Shown: positions 62,842 through 64,000 of the stretch, in pieces
Layout: each line of letters starts with the position of its first letter
How positions within the stretch are numbered: position 1 is the first letter of the stretch
NCBI RefSeq assembly: GCF_002078875.1
Contig: NC_034415.1
Coordinates: 23,832,331-23,896,330, forward strand
Length of the DNA: 64,000 nucleotides
From: Numida meleagris
Taxonomy: Eukaryota; Chordata; Aves; Galliformes; Numididae
Direction: 5' to 3'
Translations under genes and position numbers: made by a program
Notes under the pieces: model-generated
The model's input: only the letters and a program-made list of their open reading frames with translations
Told to the model about the DNA's origin: nothing
Databases searched by the model: none

Positions 62842-64000
62842 AGAAATCACCCTCTCCTGACTTTTTTGAGAAGTTTTTGCAAGGCAAAGGCGAGGACAAA
62901 CAGAAGCTCTGTCTTTCATTTCAGAAGTCATCTGCCAGCAGGAACATTCCTCCAGAACTGACTTATCTTTATTCCAAGATAAAGGAGACACTTCTCTCTC
63001 AAAAGAGACTGCCGCACCAGAAAGTTTAATCTTTATTTTGGAAATTATAAAACCATCAACATCAAGCAAAAGATTACTTTTCAGGCAGCTCAGTCCAGTG
63101 CCATGGATAGCAAACCTCAAATATGTTGAATGCCAGCCAATTGGGAGCCCCAGCTGGGGTGTCTCAGGGGCTAGAAACGTTCACGTGTCAGGCTTCTCTT
63201 GGAGTGGCGTTTCTTTCTTCACACAGCATCTGCTTACTCCCAAACAGGGCTGCAGCATTTAGACACGCCAACTGCTGTCACAGCTACCTTCCCACACAAA
63301 CGGCCAGCATCTTCTAACAACTCCCTAACTGAAAATGCTGCTTTGTGGCCTCAGTGCCTGATTACCCACATTCTCAACCCAGGAATCCATTCGTACAAAA
63401 AGTCAGAAACGATTTTTCCATGTGAAAACTACCTTCATACAAGTATGATAGCTTGACTTGGAGGGCTTTCATGTGCACGTGAACAGGCAGTGGAAGACTC
63501 TTGGCTCCAGAAGTAAGTTAGAAAAGAATTATAGAATAAATAAAACATTATAGGAGAAATAAATATTGTTCAATTTTTCTAGGCACTACTCACACATGCA
63601 TTCAAAGATCATTTGTATTTTAATTTCCAGCATTTAAAACTGGGGAATAAAGTCAAGCAACACATTTTGTGACCTGAACACAAAGAATTCTTTGCCAAGA
63701 ACCTTCCAGATCAACCTAGAAATATTTGCCAAGTGCAGAGAGTGACCAGGTACTTTAAACAACAGGCTATTCTTCCTTGATAGAAAGTATTTTCTTCTCT
63801 TTCCTTTCCGCTTTCCAGAGTGCTGCCTTTGCATGCTCAGAAAAAAAATTGCAAGTTTGTAATCTTAGAAGCTTGCAATCTTCTATAAAGAGCTTGCTGG
63901 CACAATTTAATTCCCACTCCTGCAGATTTCTGAAATTACAAAGGAAGGAGCAAACTTGGGTCCTTGTACCAGAGCAGGGATATTCCACCAAGGCATGGGA

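Larger units (their letters stand above)
60922..64000 (-). other. FAF1: 3' part of the next upstream FAF1 intron
   Basis: The acceptor TAG is at 60922-60924. I looked for the preceding FAF1 exon (the segment ending near WEGWP-SATDDS in human) on the minus strand and did not find it, so the intron continues past 64000. It holds an A18 run (62012-62029), a (CA)n run (62513-62535) and a (TG)n run (62824-62841). Confidence 0.8.

Noticed and set aside
60922..64000. A further upstream FAF1 exon at the right edge
   Set aside because: No minus-strand segment ending in the expected Asp-Asp-Ser context before a GT donor was found. The minus-strand frames at 63634-63991 do not resemble FAF1.

Overview
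The window looks like a piece of a bird genome, in the sense of a vertebrate nuclear chromosome. Genes are split into short exons with GT-AG borders and long AT-rich introns. The interspersed repeats I recognise are 3'-truncated pieces of the avian/reptilian CR1 LINE, with the ATTCTRTG-type 3' tail. One end carries a cluster of CpG islands. Nothing in it is bacterial or viral.

One protein-coding gene can be supported with confidence: the 3' part of FAF1 (FAS-associated factor 1, a UBX-family p97/VCP cofactor) on the minus strand. Eleven consecutive coding exons lie between 60921 and 11769. They join in frame, give 402 codons plus a TAG stop, and match human residues 249-650 with no indel. They cover the acidic linker with two CK2-type serines, the UAS (thioredoxin-like) domain, a charged helical stretch and the C-terminal UBX domain with its FPR motif. 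The exons for the N-terminal UBA and ubiquitin-like domains must lie beyond 64000.

Layout: 1-3500 is a GC-rich block of at least four CpG-dense patches, separated by AT-rich patches dense in homeodomain-type motifs, with one 40-base assembly gap. It has no convincing coding exon. From the known vertebrate order ELAVL4-DMRTA2-FAF1-CDKN2C I infer that this is the 5' flank of DMRTA2, whose coding region would lie to the left of base 1. Bases 3500 to about 10000 are ordinary intergenic DNA with one CR1 fragment. About 10045-11768 is the probable FAF1 3' UTR. From 11769 to 60921 are the FAF1 exons and introns, with CR1 fragments at 36389-37035 and 42125-42256, an AT-rich palindromic microsatellite at 53279-53400 and several simple repeats. 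From 60922 to 64000 is the start of the next upstream FAF1 intron.

I found no operon, CRISPR array, complete transposon or new enzymatic system. The parts most worth a second look are regulatory: the motif-dense flank at 1-3500, an inverted SOX-like pair in the last FAF1 intron, and an orphan GC-rich reading frame ending in AATAAA plus an A-run at 16660-16930. A second group is splicing: weak donors on frame-neutral FAF1 exons.
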